DNA from: VSJD01 sp964617825 | Lineage (GTDB): Bacteria; Verrucomicrobiota; Kiritimatiellia; JAAZAB01 | Direction of reading: 5' to 3' | DNA: 64,000 nt | Assembly (NCBI GenBank): GCA_964617825.1 | Contig: CAZTWL010000001.1 | Coordinates: 62,001-126,000, forward strand | In this document: one piece after another, positions 36,973 to 45,296 of the stretch | Numbering within the stretch: position 1 is the first letter of the stretch | How the letters are laid out: every line of letters starts with the position of its first letter | Position numbers and translations under genes: made by a program | Notes under the pieces: model-generated | The model's input: only the letters and a program-made list of their open reading frames with translations | Database searches by the model: none | Told to the model about the DNA's origin: nothing

Positions 36973-38285
36973 ATGATGGCCTCCTGGATTTCGGATGTAA
37001 TCAACGGGGGCGGCAAGGTTTTCGCGGCGGCTATCCGGAAAGCGTCCGCGGATAGTTCGCGCGCTTCCTCAAGGCGGTCCCGGCGGTTGGTGTGCAGGAC
37101 GGCCATTGGCTCGCCGTCTTCCACCCGGTCGCCGATTTTTTTCAACGCGGCTATGCCGGCGGCCGGATCGACCTTGTCGGACACCTGGGCGCGCCCGGCG
37201 CCCAGGAGCAGGGCAGCGCGGCCGATACGGTCGGCATTAACGCTTTGAATGAAGCCGGCGCGCGGGGCGGTAATAATTTCGCGGATCGTGGCGGAAGGCA
37301 AGCGCGCCGGGTCGTCCAGCGCGCGCGGGTCGCCGCCATGCAGGCGCACCATGGTTTTAAAACGTTCGAATGCCTCGCCGGACTGGAGTTTGGCGCGCAG
37401 CCGCTCCAGCGCCCGGTTGCGGTCGGCGGCCGCGCCGCCCATCATGAGCATGCGTGCGCCAAGTTCAAGCGTGAGCGCCGTGACATCTGCCGGCCCGTTG
37501 CCACGCAGGATGTCGATGCTTTCGGCCACTTCCAGGGCGTTGCCGACGGTCCCGCCCAGGGGCTGATTCATATCCGTGAGAAGCGCGGCCATGCGCAGGC
37601 CGAGATGCCGGCCGGTTTCGACCAGTGCGTTTGCCAGCGCTTTGGCATCGGCGAGCGTCGGCATAAATGCGCCATGCCCCCATTTCACGTCCAGCACCAA
37701 GCCATCCGGCTGGGCCGCCAGTTTTTTGCTTAAAATGCTGGAGACGATCAGAGGGATCGAGGGAACCGTGCCAGTGACATCGCGGAGCGCATAAAGTTTT
37801 TTGTCGGCGGGGACGAGGGTATCCATGGCGCGGATGATCGAACAGCCGCAGGTATCCAGGACGTGCAGGAAGGCGGCCTCGTCGAGATCGGTGCGATAGC
37901 CCGGGATGGATTCCAGCTTGTCAATGGTTCCGCCGGTAAGTCCCAGTCCGCGTCCGGCGATCATGGGTACGGCGATGCCGCAGCAGGCCGCCAGCGGCGC
38001 CAGGACCAGCGATACCTTGTCGCCGATGCCGCCTGTGGAATGTTTGTCAATCTTGGGAGAGCGCAGCATGGAGGTGCCCAATGTGGTGCCGGAGGCCAGC
38101 ATGCTGCGGGTCAGGGCCACGGTTTCGCCGGGGGACAGGCCTTTGAGCGTAATGGCCATGGCCAGGGCGGCCATCTGGTAATCGGGAATGGCGCCGCCGG
38201 CATAGCCCCGGATAAAGAACCCGATTTCGTCGTCCGACAGGGGATGGCCGTCGCGCTTTTTTTCAATAATCCATTGCGGCATCAT
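36969..38285 (-). CDS. Thymidine/pyrimidine-nucleoside phosphorylase
   Basis: 438 aa. It phosphorolyses thymidine or uridine to base and (deoxy)ribose-1-phosphate. The family signature is present (KIDKHSTGGIGDKVSLVLAP), plus MIAGRGLGLTGGTIDKLESIPG. The start is one of two adjacent ATGs (38285, 38282). No ribosome site is seen, but a strong promoter is only 10 bases upstream, so the mRNA may be nearly leaderless. First gene of deoA/pdp - punA - cdd - cca. Confidence 0.93.
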   Translation of the reverse strand: MMPQWIIEKKRDGHPLSDDEIGFFIRGYAGGAIPDYQMAALAMAITLKGLSPGETVALTRSMLASGTTLGTSMLRSPKIDKHSTGGIGDKVSLVLAPLAACCGIAVPMIAGRGLGLTGGTIDKLESIPGYRTDLDEAAFLHVLDTCGCSIIRAMDTLVPADKKLYALRDVTGTVPSIPLIVSSILSKKLAAQPDGLVLDVKWGHGAFMPTLADAKALANALVETGRHLGLRMAALLTDMNQPLGGTVGNALEVAESIDILRGNGPADVTALTLELGARMLMMGGAAADRNRALERLRAKLQSGEAFERFKTMVRLHGGDPRALDDPARLPSATIREIITAPRAGFIQSVNADRIGRAALLLGAGRAQVSDKVDPAAGIAALKKIGDRVEDGEPMAVLHTNRRDRLEEARELSADAFRIAAAKTLPPPLITSEIQEAII

Positions 38286-38294
38286 TGTTTATTC

Positions 38295-38322
38295 AGTATA
38301 GTGCGAAACATAAGTATGTCAA
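38295..38322 (-). promoter_or_regulatory. Strong sigma70-like promoter for the salvage operon
   Basis: Minus strand: consensus -35 TTGACA (38317-38322), 16-bp spacer, -10 TATACT (38295-38300). The expected transcription start (about 38287) is 2-5 bases before the first ATG. Confidence 0.65.
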
Positions 38323-38397
38323 TGACGGGGAGGATCTGGGGTTGGAGCAGGCACTCGAAGACGATGACAGCATGCATTTATTCGAAAGGCTGGAGTC

Positions 38398-39066
38398 ATG
38401 AAATGGATGCAATGGTGGCGCAATGTTCGGCAGTTGGTGCCAAGCGGGATGTTGTGCGCGGTCCTCGCCCTGGTGGGCTGCGAGAGTAGCGACGACAGTC
38501 ATTTGGGTGACGGCCATGATTTTGGCCCGAATAATCCGAACCTTTATGTGGCTTTTGGCGACAGCATCACCGCCGGGAGCGGTCTGGCCAATGCCAGCGA
38601 CTGTTACAGCGTCAAGTTGGCCGGCATGCTGAACAAGAGCGTGGTCAACAAAGGCTTCCCCGGTTATTCCTCCGGCGAAGGCTTGGATGTGATCTATTCG
38701 ATCCTGGACGATTACCAGCCGGGTTTCATGCTGATTCTGTTCGGAGTCAACGATATTATCATGGGCTATGGGGAAGAAAGGGCGGCGGTCAATCTGCGAA
38801 TCATGATTCAGGCCTGCATCGATAACAAGACCATCCCCGTGGTTGCCACTCTGACACCGGTCTTCGGGGAACATGGCGCCTTTAGCAGCGGCGTCAATCG
38901 GCTGAATGGCTTGATCCATCAAATGTGCTCCGACCTCAATGTTGCCCTGGTTGACCTTAATGAAGCGTTTGCCGACAATCAGATCTACATCCAGCCTGAT
39001 GGGCTCCATCCCAATGAAACCGGGCATGCCCTGATGGCCCTGACGTTTTACGATGTGGTTAAATGA
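38398..39066 (+). CDS. SGNH/GDSL-family hydrolase lipoprotein
   Basis: 222 aa. N-terminal hydrophobic stretch with lipobox (VLALVGC), so outer- or inner-membrane lipoprotein. The SGNH blocks are clear: AFGDSITAG (nucleophile Ser), GVND in block III, and DGLHPN with the catalytic Asp-His. Likely an esterase that deacylates lipid or acetylated sugar in the envelope. The divergent salvage operon starts 113 bases away. Confidence 0.87.
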   Translation: MKWMQWWRNVRQLVPSGMLCAVLALVGCESSDDSHLGDGHDFGPNNPNLYVAFGDSITAGSGLANASDCYSVKLAGMLNKSVVNKGFPGYSSGEGLDVIYSILDDYQPGFMLILFGVNDIIMGYGEERAAVNLRIMIQACIDNKTIPVVATLTPVFGEHGAFSSGVNRLNGLIHQMCSDLNVALVDLNEAFADNQIYIQPDGLHPNETGHALMALTFYDVVK

Positions 39067-39167
39067 CTTTTCGCATAGTTTCGATGGCAGCGGGCAGCTT
39101 TTGATGACGCCCGTTAAACCCGTAGCTGGCGGTAATTTTCCATACATGGGGTTTCCTCAACAGTGTC

Positions 39168-40970
39168 ATGCCTCAAACTCATAACAGCCAGGATGCATTC
39201 CCGGAAACTGCGGACATCGAAACTTCATCGGATGATTATGCCGGGCGGTTTGCCGGCGCCAGCGGCGCCTGGATGCTGAAGATTCAGGAAGCGGCCGTTC
39301 TCGATCTGCTCAAGGATCATCCCGGCGTTACGGTCCTCGATGTCGGCGGCGGCCATGGCCAACTGGCCATTCCGCTCTGCCGGGAACAATATCCGGTAAC
39401 GGTCGTCGGCAGCGCCGAAGTCTGTCGCCGGCGGCTTGCCGCCCTTGTGGATGCCGGCCGCTGCCGGTTCCAGGTGGCGAACGTATTGAAACTCCCTTTT
39501 GCCGACCGTTCTTTCGACACCGTCCTGTGTTTCCGGCTGGTGACCCACTGTGCGCATTGGGAGGAACTCATTGGCGAGCTCTGCCGGGTGGCGGCGCGCA
39601 CCGTGATCGTTGATTATCCCACGCAACAGAGCCTGAACTGCGCGGCCCCTTGCCTGTTCGGCGCCAAGAAAAAGTTGGAGGGCAATACGCGCGCATTTCG
39701 CCTGTTTCGGCATGCGGAAATCGCCGGGGCATTTGCCTGCCACAATTTCATTCCCGTCCGGCGGAGCGGCCAGTTCTTTCTGCCCATGGTCCTGCATCGC
39801 CGTCTGCGTTGCCGCCCCCTTTCCGCCGCGGTGGAAGGCCTTTTTCGCCATACCGGAATGGTCCGCCGCTGGGGTTCCCCGGTAATCCTGGAGTTGCGGC
39901 GCAAGACTGCGACTTTTGAACTAAGCCAGCCGCCGTGCGACATTCCCGGCGGCACGCGGGTTCTGGTTACCGGGGCGACCGGGTTTACCGGCTCCATTCT
40001 GACCCGTAAACTGGTGCGGGCCGGGCTGGAGGTGCATGCGATTGCGCGGCCCTCCTCGAACCTCAGCGAGCTTAGCGATCTGCCCATCCATTGGCATCGG
40101 GGCAACGTGTTCGACGAAGCCGTGGTGAACGAGGCTGCGCAGGGGGTGAGCTATATTTTCCACGTGGCTGCGGCTTACCGGGAAGCCAAACATGCCGATA
40201 CCATGTATCGCCGGGTGCATGTGGTCAGCACGCAGCTTCTGGCCCGCGCCGCCCTGAAAAATCCCGGATTCAAGCGCTTCGTGCACGTCTCCACGGTGGG
40301 GGTTCACGGCCATATCGCCAACCCGCCGGCCGACGAACTCTATTCCATGAGTCCGGGAGATATCTACCAGCAGACCAAGGCAGACGCCGAGGTATGGCTG
40401 CGGGACTTTGCCCAGAAGCAACCGCTGCCCTATACCGTGATCCGGCCGGCGGCCATTTACGGGCCGGGCGACACGCGTCTGCTGAAGTTTTTCCGGATGG
40501 CCTCGCGCCGGACTTTGTTCCTGCTCGGGCACGGCCAGTGCCTTTATCATCTGATTCATGTGGATGATCTCACCAACATCATGATTCTGGCGGCGACGCA
40601 TCCGGCCTCTCTGAACGAAATTTTCATTTGTGGCAACCAGGACTGTGTGACGCTCGACCAGATGGCGCGAATCGTGGCCGGCGAACTGGGCAACCGTTTT
40701 CGCGTTGTGCGCCTGCCGGCGTTCCCGTTCTTCCTGGCTGCCGACGTGTGCGAATGGCTCTGCCGCAAAGCGGGGATCGAGCCGCCCATCCACCGGCGGC
40801 GCCTGGCGTTTTTCACCAAGGACCGTTCGTTCAATACGAGCAAGTTGCGGGAAAAACTGGGCTACCAGGCGCGTTATTCCAACGAAGCGGGCCTGATTCA
40901 AACCACGCGCTGGTATTGCGAGCGGGGCTGGCTGAAACGGCGGTCGAAAGGGCAACCCCCGGCGCAGTAG
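39168..40970 (+). CDS. Fusion: SAM-dependent methyltransferase plus extended SDR (NAD-dependent epimerase)
   Basis: 600 aa. Residues about 1-245: class I methyltransferase (VTVLDVGGGHGQLAIP as the SAM loop, FADRSFDTVLCF as motif II/III). Residues about 262-590: extended short-chain dehydrogenase with the NAD loop TGATGFTG, STVGVHG, and the catalytic YQQTK (YxxxK). No stop or frameshift separates them. Such a pair could modify a sugar nucleotide or isoprenoid/sterol-type lipid in two steps; the neighbouring flippase-like, deacetylase and GT2 genes favour an envelope glycolipid (inference). No ribosome site is seen before the ATG. Confidence 0.8.
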   Translation: MPQTHNSQDAFPETADIETSSDDYAGRFAGASGAWMLKIQEAAVLDLLKDHPGVTVLDVGGGHGQLAIPLCREQYPVTVVGSAEVCRRRLAALVDAGRCRFQVANVLKLPFADRSFDTVLCFRLVTHCAHWEELIGELCRVAARTVIVDYPTQQSLNCAAPCLFGAKKKLEGNTRAFRLFRHAEIAGAFACHNFIPVRRSGQFFLPMVLHRRLRCRPLSAAVEGLFRHTGMVRRWGSPVILELRRKTATFELSQPPCDIPGGTRVLVTGATGFTGSILTRKLVRAGLEVHAIARPSSNLSELSDLPIHWHRGNVFDEAVVNEAAQGVSYIFHVAAAYREAKHADTMYRRVHVVSTQLLARAALKNPGFKRFVHVSTVGVHGHIANPPADELYSMSPGDIYQQTKADAEVWLRDFAQKQPLPYTVIRPAAIYGPGDTRLLKFFRMASRRTLFLLGHGQCLYHLIHVDDLTNIMILAATHPASLNEIFICGNQDCVTLDQMARIVAGELGNRFRVVRLPAFPFFLAADVCEWLCRKAGIEPPIHRRRLAFFTKDRSFNTSKLREKLGYQARYSNEAGLIQTTRWYCERGWLKRRSKGQPPAQ

Positions 40971-41008
40971 CCAGGATTCCGGAAATGGCTCCTGGGCGTC
41001 GGCGTTCC

Positions 41009-41992
41009 TCAGGCGGAATTCGGATTGCCGACCGCCGACTTCGGGGGCGCGACAGCGCCTTTATCGAACATATAGACCAAGCCGCCGACGGCCGTCATCA
41101 GGGTGGTCAGCACGGAAACGACAATGGAAACCGCGAAACCCTGCGCCTCCGGCACGCCCGCCTGCGCAAAAAAAGTTACAAAACTGACTTCGCGAATGCC
41201 GATGCCGTTAATGGACGGCAGCATGATGAGCAGCATGATGAGCGGCACGAAGATGAAGTAATATGTCACCGACACGTGGACCCCGAAGCCCACGGCAACC
41301 GCGTAGAAAACCAGGATGCGCAGCATCTGCACGAACAGGGTGAGCAGGAACGAGATAACGAGGGTTTGCGGATATTGCCGGTATTGCAGGCATGCGGCAA
41401 CCCAGCGGCGCACCAGATGGATGACTTTTCTTTCTCCCAGCCGCTGGACAAATCGCCGATCCACCCAGTGAACGAACCTGTTATGAAACAGGAGCGCAAT
41501 TGCCAGGGCGCAGCCCCCGCCCACGCCGGCGGCAATCAAGCGCGCGTGCGCCATGCCGAAGGTGTCGCCGACCATCCAGGCGCTGACGCATCCCAGTAAA
41601 ACCAGGGTCAACGCACCCATGAGCCGGTCAATCACCATGGAGGTAACCGCCAGCGAAACGTTGGCGGTGCTCTTGGAAAGATAATAACCGCGCACGATGT
41701 CGGCGCTGACGCTGGAGGGCAGGACCAGGCCCCAGAATCCGCCGACATAGTTGATCACCAGCAGGCGCCAAAACGTGATGGAGGAGCCCTTGGCCCGCAG
41801 GAGCAGAATCCATTTGCTGACGCTCAGGATGCGCTCGGCCAGCAGGAGGCCCACGGCCACGCCCATCATTCCCAGGTTGGCGCGGCCGATCATTTCCAGG
41901 CTGCCCCGCCAGTCGATCAGCCGCAAGGTGAAAAACAGCAACAGAAAGCTGACGCCGAATTTAAGTAATTGTTTGATGCCCGCTTTGGTCAT
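41009..41992 (-). CDS. Lysylphosphatidylglycerol synthetase TM-region / AglD-like membrane protein (flippase-like)
   Basis: 327 aa from ATG 41992; the longer frame to 42058 adds a Cys-containing stretch before the first helix. About 8 membrane segments. The UPF0104 pattern shows in YVGGFWGLVLPSSVSADIVRG and LPSINGIGIREVSFV. Family members are linked to lipid or lipid-sugar handling. Divergent from the deacetylase gene. Confidence 0.82.
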   Translation of the reverse strand: MTKAGIKQLLKFGVSFLLLFFTLRLIDWRGSLEMIGRANLGMMGVAVGLLLAERILSVSKWILLLRAKGSSITFWRLLVINYVGGFWGLVLPSSVSADIVRGYYLSKSTANVSLAVTSMVIDRLMGALTLVLLGCVSAWMVGDTFGMAHARLIAAGVGGGCALAIALLFHNRFVHWVDRRFVQRLGERKVIHLVRRWVAACLQYRQYPQTLVISFLLTLFVQMLRILVFYAVAVGFGVHVSVTYYFIFVPLIMLLIMLPSINGIGIREVSFVTFFAQAGVPEAQGFAVSIVVSVLTTLMTAVGGLVYMFDKGAVAPPKSAVGNPNSA

Positions 41993-42100
41993 GGCGGCGA
42001 TGGTAGCCGGACGGCATGTACGGCACAAGCCATAATTACTGGCCCATTGCGGCAGCATTTATGACTTTAACACTGCCAGTTGCCTTGTTACAGTAGATTC

Positions 42101-43246
42101 ATGGTTCCGATGCGAATATTTGCGGCGGGGTTTGTTTGCCTGCTGTTGGGGTGGCCGGGAGTGCTCGGCTGCCGGCGGCAGCCGGCCCCTTTTAAGCCGG
42201 CAGTCGATCCCGGCGAGGCGATTTACTTCGTGCCCGTGCGCGAAAAAGTCATTGCCCTGACCTTCGATGACGGGCCCAATGAGCCGGCCACGAGCCAGAT
42301 TCTGGATACGCTCAAGCGCCAGCAGGTCCAAGCCACATTTTTCCTGATCGGCGCCAATGTCGAGCGCTACCCGGAAACTGCCCGGCGCATCAAGGCCGAT
42401 GGCCATCTGATCGGCAATCACACGGCCCGCCATTCCCGGTTCGACCAAAGCGACGCATCCGTGATTGCCCTGGATATTGTCGATGGGCAACGGGCGATCG
42501 AGGCCGTGACCGGCGTCAAGCCCGCATGGTTCCGTCCGCCCTTTGGCATCAACGGCGCGGGCATGGAGGAAGTGTGCCGGGCGCAGGGCTTGGCCATTGC
42601 GGGCTGGTCGGCCGATGCCAATGACTGGAATCCGCATCCGGTGGAGGAACTCGCGGACCGCATCGTGTCGCAGGCGACGCCGGGCGATATCCTTCTCCTG
42701 CACGATGGATGGGAAACCCGGCACGGCGCCGACCGGCGCAGCACCGTGGAAGCCCTGCCGCTGATCCTGGAAAAACTGAAAGCGCATGGGTTTCGGTTTG
42801 TAACTGTGCCAAACCTCCTGCGCGCCGCCGGCCGGCCGCTGGCGGAATTTAAAAACGGCATTCGCCTGCTGGGTCTGCAGATTCCCAACAAGCCCATGCC
42901 TCCGGGAGAAGGATTCTGGATCCGTTATTTCTGGGACGTGCCGCCGGGTTTGGGCAACCTGGCATCCGAAGCGTTTGTGCATTATACGACTTTGGATGGA
43001 ACCGTGCGGTTTCAGGACGACCATGCTATTCCACGGCGCGGGGATATCCGTGACCGGGTTGTAAAACGCCTGGTTATTGTGCCGCGCAAGGCGCCGCTCG
43101 GTCCGTACCAGGTGCGGATCGGACAGTTCGATCCGCAGAGCACGGACTTGCATCACCGTGTTCCGCTCCGTTCCGCGTTGAAACAAAAACAAAACGCCGC
43201 GATTATCCCGGGCCTGTTGAACGTCAACCAGACGGACCAGCCGTGA
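42101..43246 (+). CDS. Polysaccharide deacetylase (NodB/CE4) lipoprotein with extra C-terminal domain
   Basis: 381 aa from ATG 42101 (ATG 42110 also possible). Signal with lipobox VLGC. The NodB domain (about 40-235) has all CE4 motifs: TFDDGP (catalytic base and metal Asp), HTARH (metal His pair), RPPFG, and LLHDG. It removes acetyl groups from peptidoglycan or other N-acetylglucosamine polymers in the periplasm. Residues about 250-381 form a beta-rich domain (FWIRYFWDVPPG; YQVRIGQFDPQS) that I do not recognise and that may bind substrate. Confidence 0.87.
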   Translation: MVPMRIFAAGFVCLLLGWPGVLGCRRQPAPFKPAVDPGEAIYFVPVREKVIALTFDDGPNEPATSQILDTLKRQQVQATFFLIGANVERYPETARRIKADGHLIGNHTARHSRFDQSDASVIALDIVDGQRAIEAVTGVKPAWFRPPFGINGAGMEEVCRAQGLAIAGWSADANDWNPHPVEELADRIVSQATPGDILLLHDGWETRHGADRRSTVEALPLILEKLKAHGFRFVTVPNLLRAAGRPLAEFKNGIRLLGLQIPNKPMPPGEGFWIRYFWDVPPGLGNLASEAFVHYTTLDGTVRFQDDHAIPRRGDIRDRVVKRLVIVPRKAPLGPYQVRIGQFDPQSTDLHHRVPLRSALKQKQNAAIIPGLLNVNQTDQP

Positions 43247-43444
43247 AGCCGGCGATTCTGCCGGCAGCGATGGCGCTCTGATAATATGATGCCAAGCAGA
43301 AAATTAAAACCGTTCGCCGGCAGCGGAGCGCCGGGGCGGCAGGAAATACGTTCCCGGGCGGCCACCCCGGCTTTCCTGAGCTTCGTCGACCGGTTCTGTG
43401 GCGGCGTTCGCTAAAAATGCGGCGTTAGCCGCCTTATTGATAAT
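43247..43444. other. Intergenic region with GC-rich inverted repeats
   Basis: 198 bases without a gene. Several short GC-rich palindromes. The sequence GGCGTTCGCTAAA (about 43406) also occurs near 21316, in both cases after a GC-rich hairpin, so a small dispersed repeat is possible. Confidence 0.4.
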
Positions 43445-44497
43445 ATGCCCAACCAACCGGAAAATCAGGATGTCCGCGTCAGCATCGCGGTGATTAACTT
43501 CAACGGCGCTGCCACGCTCCGGCCGACCCTCCAATCGGTTCTGGATCTTCAACACGTCAGTCTGGCCGAAATATTTCTGGTCGACAATCATTCCGGGGAT
43601 GAATCCCTGGCGCTTGTGCGTCGGGATTTTCCCGGTGTCCAGGTAATAAGTCTGCCCGAAAACCGCGGGCCGAATCCGGCGCGCAACGAGGGTCTGCGGC
43701 GTTCCACGGCCGATTTGGTTCTGATCATGGATAATGACATTGTCCTGGCGGACGATTACGTGGCGCGGTTGGCAGAAGTGTTCCGGACGCATCCCGAGGC
43801 CGGCGCCGTCAGCGGCCAGATTCGCCTGCATGACCAGCCGGAACAAGTCCAATATAACGGGGTTGCCCTGCACTACGCCGGAGAAATTGCCGCCCGGCCC
43901 CTTGATGCGCACGGAACGGTCAAAGTGCCCTGCGTATCGGCCGGCGCCGCGCTCTTCGACCGCCGCCGCGCGCTGGCGGCGGGCGGGTTCGATGAAGATT
44001 TTATATTCGGCTGGGAAGACGGGGATCTGACCTTCCGCCTGTCGTTGGCCGGTTTTCCCTGCTACCTGGCGTCCGAGGCCAAAGCCTATCACCTGCGGCG
44101 CGCGCGCGGCATGAAATGGGTTCGATATCAAACGCGCAACCGCTGGTGGTTCATGCGGAAAAATTATGACCGGCGCACCTTCTGGCTGGTTTTGCCGGCC
44201 GTCTGCAGTCTGCAGATCTGCGCCGGGTTGTTTTGCCTGGTCAAAGGCCAGGGGCGCGCCTTTCTCCAGGGAACTTGGGATGCTTTACGCAGCGGCCCGG
44301 CCTTGCGCGCCAAGCGCTGCGAGGTGCAGCGCCTCCGCAAAACGGCCGATGTCGAACTGCTCCAGGGCGACCGATTGGACTTGCCCGGCGGGTTGACCGC
44401 GTCGCGCCTCGGACGGCTGCTGAATGCCGTCGTCAACGCCGGTTTTCGGCTTTACTGGCGCATAATCCGGCCCTGCCTGCGGAGCAGGGCGCAATAA
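43445..44497 (+). CDS. Family 2 glycosyltransferase
   Basis: 350 aa. GT-A fold: VSIAVINFNGAATL, VDNHSGDES, the metal-binding MDNDIVLADD, and GWEDGDLTFR (acceptor/catalytic ED motif). Overall like rhamnosyl/dTDP-sugar transferases of the WbbL group. A C-terminal helical part after residue 240 includes one hydrophobic segment (FWLVLPAVCSLQICAGLFCL) that may dock to the membrane. Likely builds a surface polysaccharide or glycolipid. Confidence 0.87.
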   Translation: MPNQPENQDVRVSIAVINFNGAATLRPTLQSVLDLQHVSLAEIFLVDNHSGDESLALVRRDFPGVQVISLPENRGPNPARNEGLRRSTADLVLIMDNDIVLADDYVARLAEVFRTHPEAGAVSGQIRLHDQPEQVQYNGVALHYAGEIAARPLDAHGTVKVPCVSAGAALFDRRRALAAGGFDEDFIFGWEDGDLTFRLSLAGFPCYLASEAKAYHLRRARGMKWVRYQTRNRWWFMRKNYDRRTFWLVLPAVCSLQICAGLFCLVKGQGRAFLQGTWDALRSGPALRAKRCEVQRLRKTADVELLQGDRLDLPGGLTASRLGRLLNAVVNAGFRLYWRIIRPCLRSRAQ

Positions 44498-44619
44498 GGC
44501 GTTCAGTGTTCAGGCATGCGGCTAAGCAGCGCCCAAGGGATCAGGCTCTTTGGATCGCCGCCGGCCTGGGACGAACCTGTCTTCCGCATTGATTTTCCGA
44601 ATCCTGAACACCGAATGCC
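44498..44619. repeat. Inverted pair of heptanucleotide arrays
   Basis: Left arm 44498-44514 (GGCGTTCAGTGTTCAGG). The right arm 44603-44619 is its reverse complement with 15 of 17 positions matching. Spacer 88 bases. It fills the gap between the convergent GT2 and infC genes. Confidence 0.75.
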
Positions 44620-44635
44620 GGCCGTGGATTCCCAA

Positions 44636-45253
44636 TCAGCCGTTCACTGGCGGCGGATTGGGGCGCAGATCGGGCGGCGTGATTGTCCGCGGCGTGGAAT
44701 CGGACGGCTTTGCCTGCGTCGCTGGCGCGTTGCCGGTCTTGGCCAAGTGCTGCGGATGCATAAGCATGATCAGGTTATGGCCAAACAATCGGGGTCCCGA
44801 TTCCGGCGCGCCGATATCGGCACAGTCTTTGATCAGGCGCGTAAACAGACTGTAACCCAATTCGCGGTGTTCGTTTTCGCGGCCGCGGAAAAGCAAGGAT
44901 ATTTTAACACGGCAGCCTTTTTCGAGGAAGCCGCGAATGTGCTGCATCTTGGTGCAGTAGTCGTGATCCTCAACATTCGCGTGGAATTTCATTTCCTTCA
45001 GGTCGACCTGTACCTGATGCTTGCGGGCCATTTTTTCCCGGCGGCTTTCCTCGTACCGGAACTTGCCGAAGTTCATGATGCGGCAGACCGGCGGATTCGC
45101 ATTGGGTGAAATCTCCACCAAGTCCAGGTTTTTGGCCAGGGCCATTTTAAGGGCCTCGCCGGTGGCGATAATGCCGATTTGTTCGCCCGTATCCGAGATA
45201 CAGCGGACTTGGGGAACACGAATGCGATTGTTCACTCTGGTCGTCGTGCGAAT
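44636..45253 (-). CDS. infC: Translation initiation factor IF-3, AUU start
   Basis: 205 aa if it starts at the ATT at 45253, which has AGGAGG 5 bases upstream (45259-45264). The first conventional start, GTG 45235, lies 23 bases past that ribosome site. AUU starts are the known hallmark of infC, allowing IF-3 to repress its own translation. N-domain: VNNRIRVPQVR, NANPPVCRIMNFGKF. C-domain: VDLKEMKFHANVEDHD, CRVKISLLFRG. The last about 35 residues form a Pro/Thr-rich tail not usual in IF-3. It follows thrS; rpmI and rplT, normally next, are absent. Confidence 0.93.
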   Translation of the reverse strand: MRTTTRVNNRIRVPQVRCISDTGEQIGIIATGEALKMALAKNLDLVEISPNANPPVCRIMNFGKFRYEESRREKMARKHQVQVDLKEMKFHANVEDHDYCTKMQHIRGFLEKGCRVKISLLFRGRENEHRELGYSLFTRLIKDCADIGAPESGPRLFGHNLIMLMHPQHLAKTGNAPATQAKPSDSTPRTITPPDLRPNPPPVNG

Positions 45254-45296
45254 AATAACCTCCTGGCTTGTGGTTACAGTCCCGGATCGGGACCCT

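Noticed and set aside
43247..43444. Possible tRNA or structured RNA gene
   Set aside because: GC-rich hairpins only; no cloverleaf with TTCGA-type arm and CCA end could be assembled.
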